From Nocardioides luti (GTDB lineage Bacteria; Actinomycetota; Actinomycetes; Propionibacteriales; Nocardioidaceae), in contig NZ_JACKXE010000001.1 of NCBI RefSeq assembly GCF_014212315.1, forward strand, positions 3,534,001 through 3,598,000: 64,000 nucleotides of DNA, in the 5' to 3' direction. Both the position numbers and the translations under genes were made by a program. Below the pieces are notes generated by a model, which saw only the letters and a list, made by a program, of their open reading frames with translations, was not told the origin of the DNA and did no database searches. This document shows, one piece after another, positions 49,932 to 58,734 of the stretch (positions are counted from its first letter, which is position 1; each line of letters starts with the position of its first letter).

Positions 49932-51086
49932 TCAGAACCTACTGGACGGGGTGAGGCCGAGCTGCATGCCGGCCAGGCCGCGGCCGCGGCCGGACAGCTT
50001 GGCGGCGATGCCCTCGAGCTCGACGGCGGCGGGCGCGGTGGGGTCGGAGTCGACGATCGGCTTGCCGACGTCGCCGCCCTCGCGCAGGGAGGTGTCGAGC
50101 GGGATCCGGCCCAGGACCGGCACGGTGTAGCCGAAGCGCTCGGAGAGGGTGGCGGCGACGCGGTCGCCACCGCCGGAGCCGAAGATCTGGAGCTGGTGCT
50201 CGGGCCCGCAGTGCGGGCAGGGCAGGAAGCTCATGTTCTCGACGACGCCGACCACGCGCTGGTGCATCATCGAGGCCATCGTGCCGGCGCGCTCGGCGAC
50301 CTCGGCGGCGGCCTCCTGCGGCGTGGTGACGACGACGACCTCGGCGCCCGGCAGGTGCTGGCCGAGCGAGATGGCGACGTCGCCGGTGCCCGGGGGCAGG
50401 TCGAGGAGGAGCACGTCCAGGTCGCCCCAGTAGACGTCGGCGAGCATCTGGACCAGGGCCCGGTCGAGCATCGGGCCGCGCCAGGCGACGACCTGGTCGC
50501 GCCGCGGCTTGAGCATGCCGATCGAGATGACGGAGACGCCGGTCGAGGTGGGGACCGGCATGATCAGGTCGTCGACCTGCGTGGGGCGGTGGTCCGCGAC
50601 GCCGAGCATGGCGGGGACCGAGTGGCCGTAGATGTCGGCGTCGACGATGCCGACCTTGAGGCCCTGCTTGGCCATCGACAGCGCGAGGTTGACGGTGACC
50701 GACGACTTGCCGACCCCGCCCTTGCCGCTGGCGATCGCGAACACCTTGGTGAGCGAGCCGGGCTGGGCGAAGGGGATCTCGCGCTGGGCCTGGCCGCCGC
50801 TGAGGATCTCCTTGAGGCCGGCGCGCTGCTCGGCCGTCATCACGCCGAGCGTCAGGTCGACGTCGGTGACGCCGGGGACGCGGCCGACGGCCTGCGTCAC
50901 GTCGCGGGTGATCGTGTCCTTGAGCGGGCAGCCCGACACGGTCAGCAGGACCGTCACGCGGACCAGGCCGGCGTCGTCGATCTCGACCGAGTCGACCATG
51001 CCGAGGTCCGTGATCGGACGCTTGATCTCGGGGTCGTTGACGGTGGCGAGGGCGGCCTGGATCTGGTCGAGGAGGGGGGTACTCAT
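49932..51086 (-). CDS. Mrp/ApbC-type iron-sulfur cluster carrier ATPase
   Basis: 384 aa. An N-terminal MIP18/DUF59 domain (LATVNDPEIKRPITDLGMVDSVEI) is followed by the deviant Walker A IASGKGGVGKSSVTVNLAL (near residue 120), VGIVDADIYGHSVPAMLG and LLDLPPGTGDVAIS. The CxxC pair near the end (LPCPHCGPEHQ) is where the cluster is held. Mrp proteins deliver Fe-S clusters to target proteins. ATG 51086 is preceded by the -10-like TAGACT 9 nt away. It is directly upstream of tatB. Confidence 0.92.
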   Translation of the reverse strand: MSTPLLDQIQAALATVNDPEIKRPITDLGMVDSVEIDDAGLVRVTVLLTVSGCPLKDTITRDVTQAVGRVPGVTDVDLTLGVMTAEQRAGLKEILSGGQAQREIPFAQPGSLTKVFAIASGKGGVGKSSVTVNLALSMAKQGLKVGIVDADIYGHSVPAMLGVADHRPTQVDDLIMPVPTSTGVSVISIGMLKPRRDQVVAWRGPMLDRALVQMLADVYWGDLDVLLLDLPPGTGDVAISLGQHLPGAEVVVVTTPQEAAAEVAERAGTMASMMHQRVVGVVENMSFLPCPHCGPEHQLQIFGSGGGDRVAATLSERFGYTVPVLGRIPLDTSLREGGDVGKPIVDSDPTAPAAVELEGIAAKLSGRGRGLAGMQLGLTPSSRF

Positions 51087-51132
51087 GATGCCCCGAGTCT
51101 AGGCGCTGCCCCTGAGCGGCTCGCGCCCGGCG

Positions 51133-52167
51133 TCATCGACGGGACGCGGCGCCCGACAGCACGGGGATGCAGACCTCGTCGTCGACCCCGGGAAGGCGGA
51201 AGACGGTGCGGACGGCGCGGTGGTCCGACGCGGTCAGCGGCATCACCTGCGACTGCACCGGGACCAGGTCCGCGGAGTGCAGGAGGAAGTCGACGCGCTT
51301 GTTCGGCCGCGGCGCCGGGATCGTCTCGCCGTCGCCGGTGCCCACCTGGCCGAAGGAGTCGCCGAGCAGCGACCGGGTCATCGAGATGACGGGGGAGGAG
51401 GGCACGGTGTTGAGGTCGCCGCCGAGGACGATCGGCAGCTTCTCCTTGGCCAGGATCGCCATGATCGCGCCCATCTGCCGCAGCCGGAGGCTGTAGAAGC
51501 CGGGCTGCAGGTGGGTGTTGTAGACCGCGACCTGGGTCCCGTCGACGTCGACCACCGTGCGCAGCAGCCCGCGCGGCTGGGCGCCGGGCGCGTTCGGCAG
51601 CGGGGTGTTGGTCGTGGAGACGATGGGGTAGCGGGAGAGCGTGAGGACGCCGTACTCACCGCCGTCCGGCGGCAGCCAGTTCACGCCGTACGCCGGGTTG
51701 AGGTCCAGCCCGGTGGCCAGGGCGGTCGGCTCGTCGGCGTGCCGGACCCGGCCGCGGTTGCGGGAGACCTCCTGCACCAGCGCGATGTCGGGACCCCAGG
51801 ACTGCAGGGCCCCCGCCATCGCGTCGAGCTGGAGCCGCCCGCCGGCCAGGCCGGAGTGGATGTTGTAGGTGACGACGGTGAGGCCGACGGTGCCGCCGCC
51901 GAGGCTCACGCACCGGTCGCCGTTGCTGGTGAGGCCGTCCTCGCGCTGGAGCGGCGGCTGCGCGGGGGCGATCTTCTGCGGGGCGTCGCCGCCGGCCGCC
52001 TGCGGGGCGCCGGGGCCGTCGAAGCCGGGGGTGGTGGTCGTCGTCGGCGAGCCGGCCGAGCGGAAGTGCTGGTAGCCGACCAGGGCGCCGATCACCGCGA
52101 GGATCGCGACGAGGACGAGGATCGAGCAGAGCTGCTGGGCGTTCTCCTCGTCCTCCGGGGTGCTCAT
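51133..52167 (-). CDS. membrane-anchored endonuclease/exonuclease/phosphatase (EEP) family protein
   Basis: 344 aa. A short cytoplasmic N-terminus and one membrane helix (CSILVLVAILAVIGALVGY, about residues 14-32) are followed by a Ser/Thr/Pro linker and an EEP domain. All catalytic segments are present: VVTYNIHSG, VQEVSRNRG, YNTHLQPGFYSLRL, LGGDLNTVPSSP, RVDFLLHS and SDHRAVRT. It probably acts outside the cell on nucleic acid or phospho-sugar substrates. It overlaps the DUF1003 gene by 4 nt, forming a unit with the CBS protein gene. Confidence 0.85.
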   Translation of the reverse strand: MSTPEDEENAQQLCSILVLVAILAVIGALVGYQHFRSAGSPTTTTTPGFDGPGAPQAAGGDAPQKIAPAQPPLQREDGLTSNGDRCVSLGGGTVGLTVVTYNIHSGLAGGRLQLDAMAGALQSWGPDIALVQEVSRNRGRVRHADEPTALATGLDLNPAYGVNWLPPDGGEYGVLTLSRYPIVSTTNTPLPNAPGAQPRGLLRTVVDVDGTQVAVYNTHLQPGFYSLRLRQMGAIMAILAKEKLPIVLGGDLNTVPSSPVISMTRSLLGDSFGQVGTGDGETIPAPRPNKRVDFLLHSADLVPVQSQVMPLTASDHRAVRTVFRLPGVDDEVCIPVLSGAASRR

Positions 52168-52694
52168 TCCTCACCCGCGCGGGCCGCGTCGGTCCGGTTG
52201 CGCTCGTCGAGCTCGCCCAGCAGGGTGCGCAGCTCGGAGCGCAGGAAGTCACGGGTGGCGACCTCGCCGACGGCCATCCGCAGCGAGGCGACCTCGCGGG
52301 CGAGGAACTCCATGTCGGCGTGCGCGCGGGCGTTGGCCTGGCGGTCCTGCTCGGCGATCACCTTGTCGCGCGTCTCCTGGCGGTTCTGCGCGAGCAGGAT
52401 GAGCGGAGCGGCGTACGACGCCTGGAGGCTGAGCATCAGGGTCAGGAAGATGAAGGGGTAGTCGTCGAAGTGCCACGACTCCGGCGCGGCGAGGTTCCAC
52501 ACGACCCACACGACGACGAACGCCGACATGTAGAGCAGGAACCGCGCGGTGCCCATGAAGCGGGCGAACTGCTCGGCGAAGACGCCGAAGGTGTCGGAGT
52601 CGTACGCCGGGCGGCGCACGATCACGCGGCGCGTGTCGGCCGGGGTGTCGAGGCGCGAGCCGGGGCGGGCGCCGGTGCGGCGCGCATCAGCCAC
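52164..52694 (-). CDS. DUF1003 family membrane protein
   Basis: 176 aa. Two membrane helices in the usual DUF1003 positions (FLLYMSAFVVVWVVWNL and YPFIFLTLMLSLQASYAAPLILLAQNRQETRDK) are followed by a long C-terminal coiled coil (from EQDRQANARAHADMEFLAREVASLRM). The family is widespread and uncharacterised. It overlaps the upstream CBS gene by 8 nt and the downstream EEP gene by 4 nt, so all three are translated together; the same trio is found near mrp in mycobacteria (Rv1230c-Rv1232c). Confidence 0.85.
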   Translation of the reverse strand: MADARRTGARPGSRLDTPADTRRVIVRRPAYDSDTFGVFAEQFARFMGTARFLLYMSAFVVVWVVWNLAAPESWHFDDYPFIFLTLMLSLQASYAAPLILLAQNRQETRDKVIAEQDRQANARAHADMEFLAREVASLRMAVGEVATRDFLRSELRTLLGELDERNRTDAARAGEE

Positions 52695-53964
52695 GGCGCA
52701 TCACCCCGGCGTGCGGGTTGTGCGAGCGGACGGCGGCGTCCCTCCAGCCGTCCGGGAGCATGTGGTCGAGCAGGTCGTCGACGGTGACGGCGCCCAGCAG
52801 GCGGCCCTCGTCGTCGACGACGGGCGCGGCGACCAGGTTGTAGGTCGCGATGTGGGCGGCCACCTGGTCGATGCTCGCGTCGAGGCGCAGCGAGTCGATG
52901 GAGGAGTCGAGCGCGGCCGCGACGAGCGTCGACGGGGGCTCGCGCAGCAGCCGCTGGATGTGCGCGACGCCGAGCAGGCGCCCGGTCGGGGTCTCCAGGG
53001 GCGGGCGGCAGATGAACACCATCGCTGCCAGCGAGACCGGCAGGTCGGGGTTGCGGACGTGGGCGAGCGCGTCGGCGACCGTCGCGTCCGGCGCCAGGAT
53101 CACCGGCTCGGGCGTCATCATGGCGCCGGCGGTGTTCTCGACGTACGACATCAGCCGGCGCACGTCCTCGGCCTCGTCGGGCTCCATCAGGCCGAGCAGG
53201 GTGGCCGCGGTCTCGGGCGGCAGGTCCGCGATCAGGTCGGCGGCGTCGTCGGGGGACATCTCCTCGAGGATGTCGGCGGCGCGCTCGGAGTCGAGGCGCT
53301 CGAGGATCTCGACCTGGTCCTCCTCGGGCAGCTCCTCGAGCACGTCCGCCAGCCGCTCGTCGTCCATCGCGGCGACGACGGCGCTGCGGCGCTCGGCGGG
53401 CAGGTCGTGGATCACGTTGGCGGCGTCGGCGGCGCGCATCTCGTTGAGCGCGGCGATCAGGTGGGTGGCGCCCTGGGCGTCCTCGCGGCGGGTCAGGCCC
53501 TCGACGTCGCGCCACTCGACGAGGTGGGTCTGGCCCTTGCGGCGGAAGGTCTTCGACGGCTCCTGGACGGCGACGCGGCTGAGCACCCAGTCGCGGGTCC
53601 GGGCCTGCTCCATGCCGACGTCGTAGACCGTGCCGGTGACGCCGCTGCTGGGGATCGTGACCTGCCGGTCGAGCATCTGCCCGATGACCAGGGTCTCGGT
53701 CGAGCGCTGCTCGAAGCGCCGCATGTTGAGGAGGCCGGTGGTGTACACCTGCCCGCTGTCGATGTTGGTCACCCGGGTCATCGGCACGAAGATCCGCCGG
53801 CGCCCGAAGACCTCCGCCACCATGCCGAGGACCCGCGGCTGGCTGCCCTCGGAGCGCAGCGCCACGACGAGGTCGCGGACCTTGCCGACCTGGTCACCCT
53901 GCGGGTCGAAGATCGGCAGCCCGACGAGGCGGGCGGCGTAGACGCGGGTGGGGGCGGTGGTCAC
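52687..53964 (-). CDS. MgtE N-terminal/CBS domain protein without a membrane domain
   Basis: 425 aa. A PRC-barrel-like N-terminus (AARLVGLPIFDPQGDQVGKVRDLVVALRS) is followed by an MgtE_N superhelical domain (DAANVIHDLPAERRSAVVAAMDDERLADVLEELPEEDQ...) and a C-terminal CBS pair (MTPEPVILAPDATVADALAHV ... HIATYNLVAAPVVDDEGRLLGAVTVDDLLDHMLP). In Mg2+ transporters these domains gate a C-terminal membrane channel, which is absent here. It is the likely sensor/regulator of the downstream DUF1003/EEP unit (homologous to Rv1232c). Confidence 0.88.
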   Translation of the reverse strand: MTTAPTRVYAARLVGLPIFDPQGDQVGKVRDLVVALRSEGSQPRVLGMVAEVFGRRRIFVPMTRVTNIDSGQVYTTGLLNMRRFEQRSTETLVIGQMLDRQVTIPSSGVTGTVYDVGMEQARTRDWVLSRVAVQEPSKTFRRKGQTHLVEWRDVEGLTRREDAQGATHLIAALNEMRAADAANVIHDLPAERRSAVVAAMDDERLADVLEELPEEDQVEILERLDSERAADILEEMSPDDAADLIADLPPETAATLLGLMEPDEAEDVRRLMSYVENTAGAMMTPEPVILAPDATVADALAHVRNPDLPVSLAAMVFICRPPLETPTGRLLGVAHIQRLLREPPSTLVAAALDSSIDSLRLDASIDQVAAHIATYNLVAAPVVDDEGRLLGAVTVDDLLDHMLPDGWRDAAVRSHNPHAGVMRRG

Positions 53965-54029
53965 GGGGTCACGCTACCGGGACCGCGAGCCCTTCGAGCG
54001 AACGTCGGCCCAGGACCCTCCCGCGCACC

Positions 54030-54035
54030 TATACT
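54030..54035 (+). promoter_or_regulatory. -10 element of the lipoprotein gene (leaderless)
   Basis: TATACT, close to the bacterial consensus, ends 6 nt before the ATG at 54042, in the 77-nt divergent gap from the CBS gene. Confidence 0.6.
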
Positions 54036-54041
54036 CGGCAG

Positions 54042-54500
54042 ATGCGGGCACTGATCAGGACCACGATCTCCGCGGCAGCGCTGGTGACGGCGCTCGCCGG
54101 CGGGCTGACCGCGTGCGGCGACGACGCGGGCACCGCGGCCGATCCCGGCGCCTCCTCGACGGCGGCGAGCCCCTCGGCCACGACGAGCGACGAGCCCAGT
54201 GACGAACCCAGTGACGACCCCGGCGAGTCCTCGTCGTCGGCGACCTCGGAGCCGGCCCCGGACGGCCCGGCCTGCGACGACGTCTGGAAGGCCGGCGAGC
54301 GCCTGGCCCGCGGCTACCAGGGCTGCGTGCAGGACGGCGAGTTCGTGAAGCGCGACCTGCTGGGCTGCTCGTCCGGGCAGCGCCTGTCGCGTTACGCCGA
54401 TCACTTCTGGGCCGCCGTCGGTGGGGAGATCCACGAGACCGAGTCGGTGTTGGACAAGGATCGCGGGTACCGTGACGCGGTCGCGCGTTGCCGCGGCTGA
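54042..54500 (+). CDS. putative lipoprotein, uncharacterised
   Basis: 152 aa. The signal peptide ends in a lipobox (GGLTAC, Cys at about residue 25). A Ser/Thr/Asp/Pro-rich linker (residues about 27-78, with DEPSDEPSDDPGE repeats) leads to a compact C-terminal domain with four cysteines (in PACDDVW, YQGCVQ, LLGCSSG and VARCRG), probably two disulfides. The function is unknown. It is the first gene of the accessory surface region and starts directly after a -10 hexamer. Confidence 0.78.
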   Translation: MRALIRTTISAAALVTALAGGLTACGDDAGTAADPGASSTAASPSATTSDEPSDEPSDDPGESSSSATSEPAPDGPACDDVWKAGERLARGYQGCVQDGEFVKRDLLGCSSGQRLSRYADHFWAAVGGEIHETESVLDKDRGYRDAVARCRG

Positions 54501-54571
54501 CCACCACCGTGCCGAGCGGCTGACCACACCAGCGCCGCCGTACGACCAGCCGATCGAGGGGTACTCCACAC

Positions 54572-55888
54572 ATGACCGCCAGGACCATCAAGCTCTTCGT
54601 CGCGCTCCTGGTCTGTGTCGGCCTGGTGCTCCCGGCGCAGGCGGCCGTGGCAGCCGAGCCCAAGTTCACGCCCCGCTCGGGCGTGACCTTCAACAACCCG
54701 CTGGGTGACGCCCCGACCCGGAACGCGATCTTCAACAAGATCACCCGGTCGATCGACGGCTCGCCCAAGGGCAGCAACATCCGCATCTTCACGTGGAACT
54801 TCCTGACCCGCGTCGGCGTCGACGCCCTGCTGCGCGCGCAGCGCCGGGGTGTCCAGGTCGAGCTGCTCATGGCGAAGAGCAACACCACCGAGATCGACAA
54901 CCGGCCGTTCCGCCGGCTCAAGAACAGCCTCAAGGCCGGCAACGCGCACCGCAAGAAGTCGCGCTACAGCTACGCCAAGGTCTGCGACCACTCGTGCCGC
55001 GGCACGGCGGGCACCTCGCACTCGAAGTTCTACCTGTTCTCCCAGGTGGGCAAGGCCAAGCACGTCTACATGCAGGGCTCGGCCAACTACACGGTCGCCG
55101 CCGCCACGAACCAGTGGAACGACCTCTACACCCACACCGGCCAGAGCAAGCTCTACCGCTTCGCCCGCAAGGTCTTCGAGGAGGCCTCGCGCGACAAGCC
55201 GGTCAAGCCGCCGTACGCCGTCAAGGACTTCGGCCTGAGCCGGATCATGTTCTTCCCGGACATGGGCAAGGACGTGCCGGACCCGGTCATGAGCCTGCTC
55301 AACAAGGTCTCCTGCCGCGGCGCGACCAACACAGCGAGCAACCGCACGGTCCTGCGCCTGGCGCCCGACGTCATCCGCAACGAGCGCGGCATGCGCATCG
55401 CCAAGAAGCTCCGCTCGCTGTGGGAGAAGGGCTGCGACATCCACATCGGCTACACCGTGCTCGGCGTGAGCATCGCCCGGATGCTGCGCGACCAGAGCGG
55501 CCGCGGCCCGGTCCCGCTCAAGCACCTGGTCCAGGACGCGAACCAGGACGGCGAGTTCGACAACTACTTCCACCTCAAGGCGATGTCGATCGTCGGGCAC
55601 ATCGGCAAGAACCGCGGCGACTACATGGTCCTGAACGGCTCGGCCAACCTCTCGGGCCTGGCCCGGGGCAGCGACGAGAACCTCGCGATCTACCACCGCC
55701 GCAGCGCGACGCTGAAGTACCAGTCCTACATCAACTACTGGTACGACAACTTCCCGAGCGGCGGGTCGTCGAAGTCCAGCCCGCTGATGTTCGGCGCGGG
55801 TCCGGACTACGTGCTCGAGGGCGAGTCGGCGTCGGCTGCCCAGCGGCGCCCGTTCGTCAACCCGTTCGCCCACGTGGACATGGACTGA
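54572..55888 (+). CDS. secreted phospholipase D-like protein, HKD aspartates missing
   Basis: 438 aa. The signal peptide is TIKLFVALLVCVGLVLPAQAAVAA. Two PLD-type half-domains are recognisable: SIDGSPKGSNIRIFTWNFLTRVGVDALLRAQRRGVQVELLMAK with HSKFYLFSQVGKAKHVYMQGSANYT, and VLRLAPDVIRNERGMRIAKKL... with HLKAMSIVGHIGKNRGDYMVLNGSANLSG. The HxK and GSxN parts are intact, but the Asp expected at HxK(x)4D is Ser and Val, so the classical HKD catalysis may be changed or lost. It may act on surface or extracellular phosphodiesters. Starts 71 nt after the lipoprotein gene. Confidence 0.8.
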   Translation: MTARTIKLFVALLVCVGLVLPAQAAVAAEPKFTPRSGVTFNNPLGDAPTRNAIFNKITRSIDGSPKGSNIRIFTWNFLTRVGVDALLRAQRRGVQVELLMAKSNTTEIDNRPFRRLKNSLKAGNAHRKKSRYSYAKVCDHSCRGTAGTSHSKFYLFSQVGKAKHVYMQGSANYTVAAATNQWNDLYTHTGQSKLYRFARKVFEEASRDKPVKPPYAVKDFGLSRIMFFPDMGKDVPDPVMSLLNKVSCRGATNTASNRTVLRLAPDVIRNERGMRIAKKLRSLWEKGCDIHIGYTVLGVSIARMLRDQSGRGPVPLKHLVQDANQDGEFDNYFHLKAMSIVGHIGKNRGDYMVLNGSANLSGLARGSDENLAIYHRRSATLKYQSYINYWYDNFPSGGSSKSSPLMFGAGPDYVLEGESASAAQRRPFVNPFAHVDMD

Positions 55889-55895
55889 GCCGTCC

Positions 55896-57419
55896 GTGAC
55901 GCAGCGGCCAACCCGCGTACGACGGCTGGATGACGGCGGGCTGCTGCTGTGGACCGGCCGTGACCACGCGGTCGACGTCCTCTTCGGGGGGCACCGGGTG
56001 TGGTCCTTCTGGACCCGCCGGGACACCGAGCGCGCCGGACTGGCGCGCCGGGTGTCCTGGCCGCGCCCGATGGAGAAGTACCTCCACGGCCGGTCCCGGG
56101 TCGTCGTGCGCGACTCGGGCACCGGGCAGGTGCTCTTCGACGACGACGTGACGTTCGGCTCCGGCACGGACGAGATCCGGTTCGTCAACGACGCGGGCGT
56201 CGAGCTCGGGATCGACAAGTCGGGGCGGATGGTCCCGACGTTCGCGACCCGGAGCAAGGCCGACGTCTCCGCGCTCGTCGACGCCGTCGAGGTCGTGCTC
56301 GAGGCGCTGGCCGGCGCCGGGCTCAAGCCCTTCCTGGCCTACGGCACCCTGCTCGGCGCGGTCCGCGAGGGCGCCGTGCTGGGGCACGACTCGGACGCGG
56401 ACGTCGGCTACGTCAGCGAGTTCACGACCCCCGTCGACGTGGTGCGCGAGTCGTTCCGCGTCCAGCGGGAGCTGAACCGCCTCGGCTGGCGGACCTCGCG
56501 CTACAGCGGCGGCGCCTTCAAGATCGACGTCCCCGAGGAGGACGGCGTGATCCGCGGGCTCGACGTCTTCGGCGGGTTCATGGACGGCGGCCGCCTCTAC
56601 CTCATGGGCGAGGTCGGCGTGGACTTCGAGCCCGGCTGGATCCACCCGCTCACCACCGCGACGCTCGAGGGCCGCGAGCTCCCGGTCCCCGCCCGGCCGG
56701 AGAAGCTGCTCGAGGCGATGTACGGACCCGGCTGGCAGGTGCCCGACCCGGCCTACCAGTTCTCCACGCCCGACCGCACCACCCGCGCGCTCGACGACTG
56801 GTTCCGCGGCACCCGGCCGATGATCAAGCACTGGCAGCGCCGCGCGTCCGCGACCCCCGAGCTGCCGAGCGGCCGCTCCGGCCTGGCCAAGGTCGTCGGG
56901 CAGTACGCCGTGGACACCGGTGCCCACGTCCTGGACGTCGGGGCCGGTCGCGGCCGCGACAGCCTCTGGCTGGCGCGCCAGCACCTCGAGGTGACGGCGT
57001 ACGACTTCGTGCCGCGGGCGCTGCGCACCGTCGTCGCCCGGGCCGAGCAGGAGGGCCTCGACCTCGACGTCCGGATGCTCAGCCTCACCGAGTGGCGCGC
57101 CGTGATGGCCGAGGGTGCGCGGCTCGCGCACGACCCGCGACCCCGTGTGCTGATGGCCCGCCACGTGCTCGAGGCCACGACCATCGTCGGGCGCGAGGCG
57201 CTCGTCCGCCTGGCCTCGATGTCGCTGCGCAGCGGCGGTCGCCTCTACCTCGACTTCCACGCCGGCCCGCAGGCCGACCCCCCGCCCTGGGTGGTCGGTG
57301 CGGTCGACCCGGAGCGGGTGGAACGGCTGGTCCGCCGGGCCGGCGCCCGCGTCGTCGAGGTCGACGAGGTGCGGGTCAAGAACGGTCCACCGGTGACGAG
57401 ACTCATGGGAGAGTGGTGA
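55896..57419 (+). CDS. LicD-type nucleotidyltransferase domain fused to a SAM-dependent methyltransferase
   Basis: 507 aa. A unique N-terminal region (about 1-120) is followed by a LicD-like domain with the diagnostic GTLLGAVREGAVLGHDSDADVGY (about 150-172), where the acidic pair binds metal in phosphocholine-type transferases. After about residue 330 a class I methyltransferase begins: VLDVGAGRGRDSLWLARQHLEVTAYDF is motif I, with RPRVLMARHVLEATTIVGREAL downstream. The fusion suggests that it adds and then methylates a phospho-substituent on a surface glycan. It follows the PLD gene by 7 nt. Confidence 0.8.
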   Translation: MTQRPTRVRRLDDGGLLLWTGRDHAVDVLFGGHRVWSFWTRRDTERAGLARRVSWPRPMEKYLHGRSRVVVRDSGTGQVLFDDDVTFGSGTDEIRFVNDAGVELGIDKSGRMVPTFATRSKADVSALVDAVEVVLEALAGAGLKPFLAYGTLLGAVREGAVLGHDSDADVGYVSEFTTPVDVVRESFRVQRELNRLGWRTSRYSGGAFKIDVPEEDGVIRGLDVFGGFMDGGRLYLMGEVGVDFEPGWIHPLTTATLEGRELPVPARPEKLLEAMYGPGWQVPDPAYQFSTPDRTTRALDDWFRGTRPMIKHWQRRASATPELPSGRSGLAKVVGQYAVDTGAHVLDVGAGRGRDSLWLARQHLEVTAYDFVPRALRTVVARAEQEGLDLDVRMLSLTEWRAVMAEGARLAHDPRPRVLMARHVLEATTIVGREALVRLASMSLRSGGRLYLDFHAGPQADPPPWVVGAVDPERVERLVRRAGARVVEVDEVRVKNGPPVTRLMGEW

Positions 57420-57421
57420 GC

Positions 57422-57643
57422 ATGGCGTTGAGACTTCCCCTGCGCAGGAGCGGCGCGTCCGACCAGGTCGCCCAGCTGGAGCAGCGGGTCCAGGACCTCG
57501 AGGCCGACCTGGCCGAGCTCCGGCGGCACCACCTGCGGCTCGGTGAGCTCGCGGACGTCGTCCAGGAGCTGCTGGTCCCGCTGGCCTCGCGCGACGAGGA
57601 GGTCGTCCAGCAGGCCATCTCGCGCTACCACGAGAGCCTCTAG
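57422..57643 (+). CDS. small coiled-coil protein (DUF6752-like)
   Basis: 73 aa. After MALRLPLRRSGASDQ there is a heptad-rich helix VAQLEQRVQDLEADLAELRRHHLRLGELADVVQELLVPLASRDEEVVQQAIS, most of the protein. It lies 2 nt after the LicD-methyltransferase stop and its stop overlaps the sulfotransferase start (TAGTG), which implies tight co-expression. It resembles the short coiled-coil proteins annotated as DUF6752; I have not verified that assignment. A dimerising adaptor for one of its neighbours is a reasonable guess only. Confidence 0.68.
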   Translation: MALRLPLRRSGASDQVAQLEQRVQDLEADLAELRRHHLRLGELADVVQELLVPLASRDEEVVQQAISRYHESL

Positions 57644-58728
57644 TGGTCGATCGGATCTTCGTCCACATCGGGCTGCCGAAGACGGCGACGTCGTACCTCC
57701 AGACGATCCTGTGGTCGAACCGTGACGCCCTGCGCGAGCAGGGGATCGTGCTGCCCGGCGCCGAGCGCCGCGACCACCTGTGGGCCTCGCGGACCGTGCG
57801 CAACGACCGGCACGCCGCGCACGCGCCCGAGGAGCACCGCACGGCGTGGCCGCGGCTGCTGGCCGAGCTCGCGGACACCCCCGGCACCGGCCTGATCAGC
57901 CACGAGTTCTTCGCCGCCGCCTCGCGCAAGCAGGCCCGCGCGATGGTCGAGGCGCTGCCCTCGCCCGAGGTGCACCTGGTCGTGACCGCCCGCGAGCCGC
58001 TGGGTCTCTTCGCGGCGAGCTGGCAGGAGAGCCTCAAGAACGGCGAGACCACCCCGCTGGCCGACTACGCGCGCGAGGTCTCGCGCAGCTCCAACGCGAT
58101 CTGGAACTGGCGCACCCTCGACCTGCGCCTGGTGCTGCAGCGCTGGAGCGCGGCGGTCCCTCCGGAGCGGATCCACGTGCTGGTGCTCGACCCGGGTGCT
58201 CCTCGCGACGACGTCTGGAACCGCTTCGCCGGGATCCTGGGCCTCGACCCGGCCAGCTGCGACCTGTCGGGCTCGTTCCCCAACTCCTCCATGGGCGTCG
58301 TCGAGGCCGAGACGCTCCGGCGCATCAACGGGCGGCTCGAGGGCTTCACCAAGGCGCTGGACAAGGGCGTCTACCTGCGCACCTTCCTCGCCGACGAGCG
58401 GCTCGTGCCCCGCGGGGGCGACCGCTTCTGGCCGGAGCCCGACCAGATCGAGGAGTGCCGTCAGCGCGCCCGCGACGCGGTCGTGCACCTCGCGGACGGC
58501 AGCTTCGACGTGGTCGGCGACCTGGCCCACCTGCTGGTGCCCGAGGAGCTGGAGGAGCGGCGGGTGCCGGCCTCGGTGACCGACGCCGAGGTGGCCGAGG
58601 TCGCGGTCGACCTCGTGGCCGTCCTCATGGGCGACGTACGCCGGCTGCGGCGACGCCAGCGTCGCCGCGACGACGCCTCCCCGGTGCGCTCGGCCCTGCG
58701 CCGGCTGCGCCCGCGCGCCGAGGACTGA
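57643..58728 (+). CDS. sulfotransferase family protein
   Basis: 361 aa from the GTG overlapping the previous stop. The PAPS-binding loop FVHIGLPKTATSYLQTIL (about residues 6-23) and the second phosphate-contact segment LVVTAREPLGLFAASWQESLK are the marks of the sulfotransferase fold. A sulfate from PAPS would be added to a sugar hydroxyl. A paralog with the same motifs (HIGLQKTGTSYLQSIFW) is at 62586. It is the last plus-strand gene of its unit; the next gene is convergent. The acceptor is unknown but fits the LicD/methyltransferase context. Confidence 0.82.
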   Translation: MVDRIFVHIGLPKTATSYLQTILWSNRDALREQGIVLPGAERRDHLWASRTVRNDRHAAHAPEEHRTAWPRLLAELADTPGTGLISHEFFAAASRKQARAMVEALPSPEVHLVVTAREPLGLFAASWQESLKNGETTPLADYAREVSRSSNAIWNWRTLDLRLVLQRWSAAVPPERIHVLVLDPGAPRDDVWNRFAGILGLDPASCDLSGSFPNSSMGVVEAETLRRINGRLEGFTKALDKGVYLRTFLADERLVPRGGDRFWPEPDQIEECRQRARDAVVHLADGSFDVVGDLAHLLVPEELEERRVPASVTDAEVAEVAVDLVAVLMGDVRRLRRRQRRRDDASPVRSALRRLRPRAED

Positions 58729-58734
58729 CCCGGC

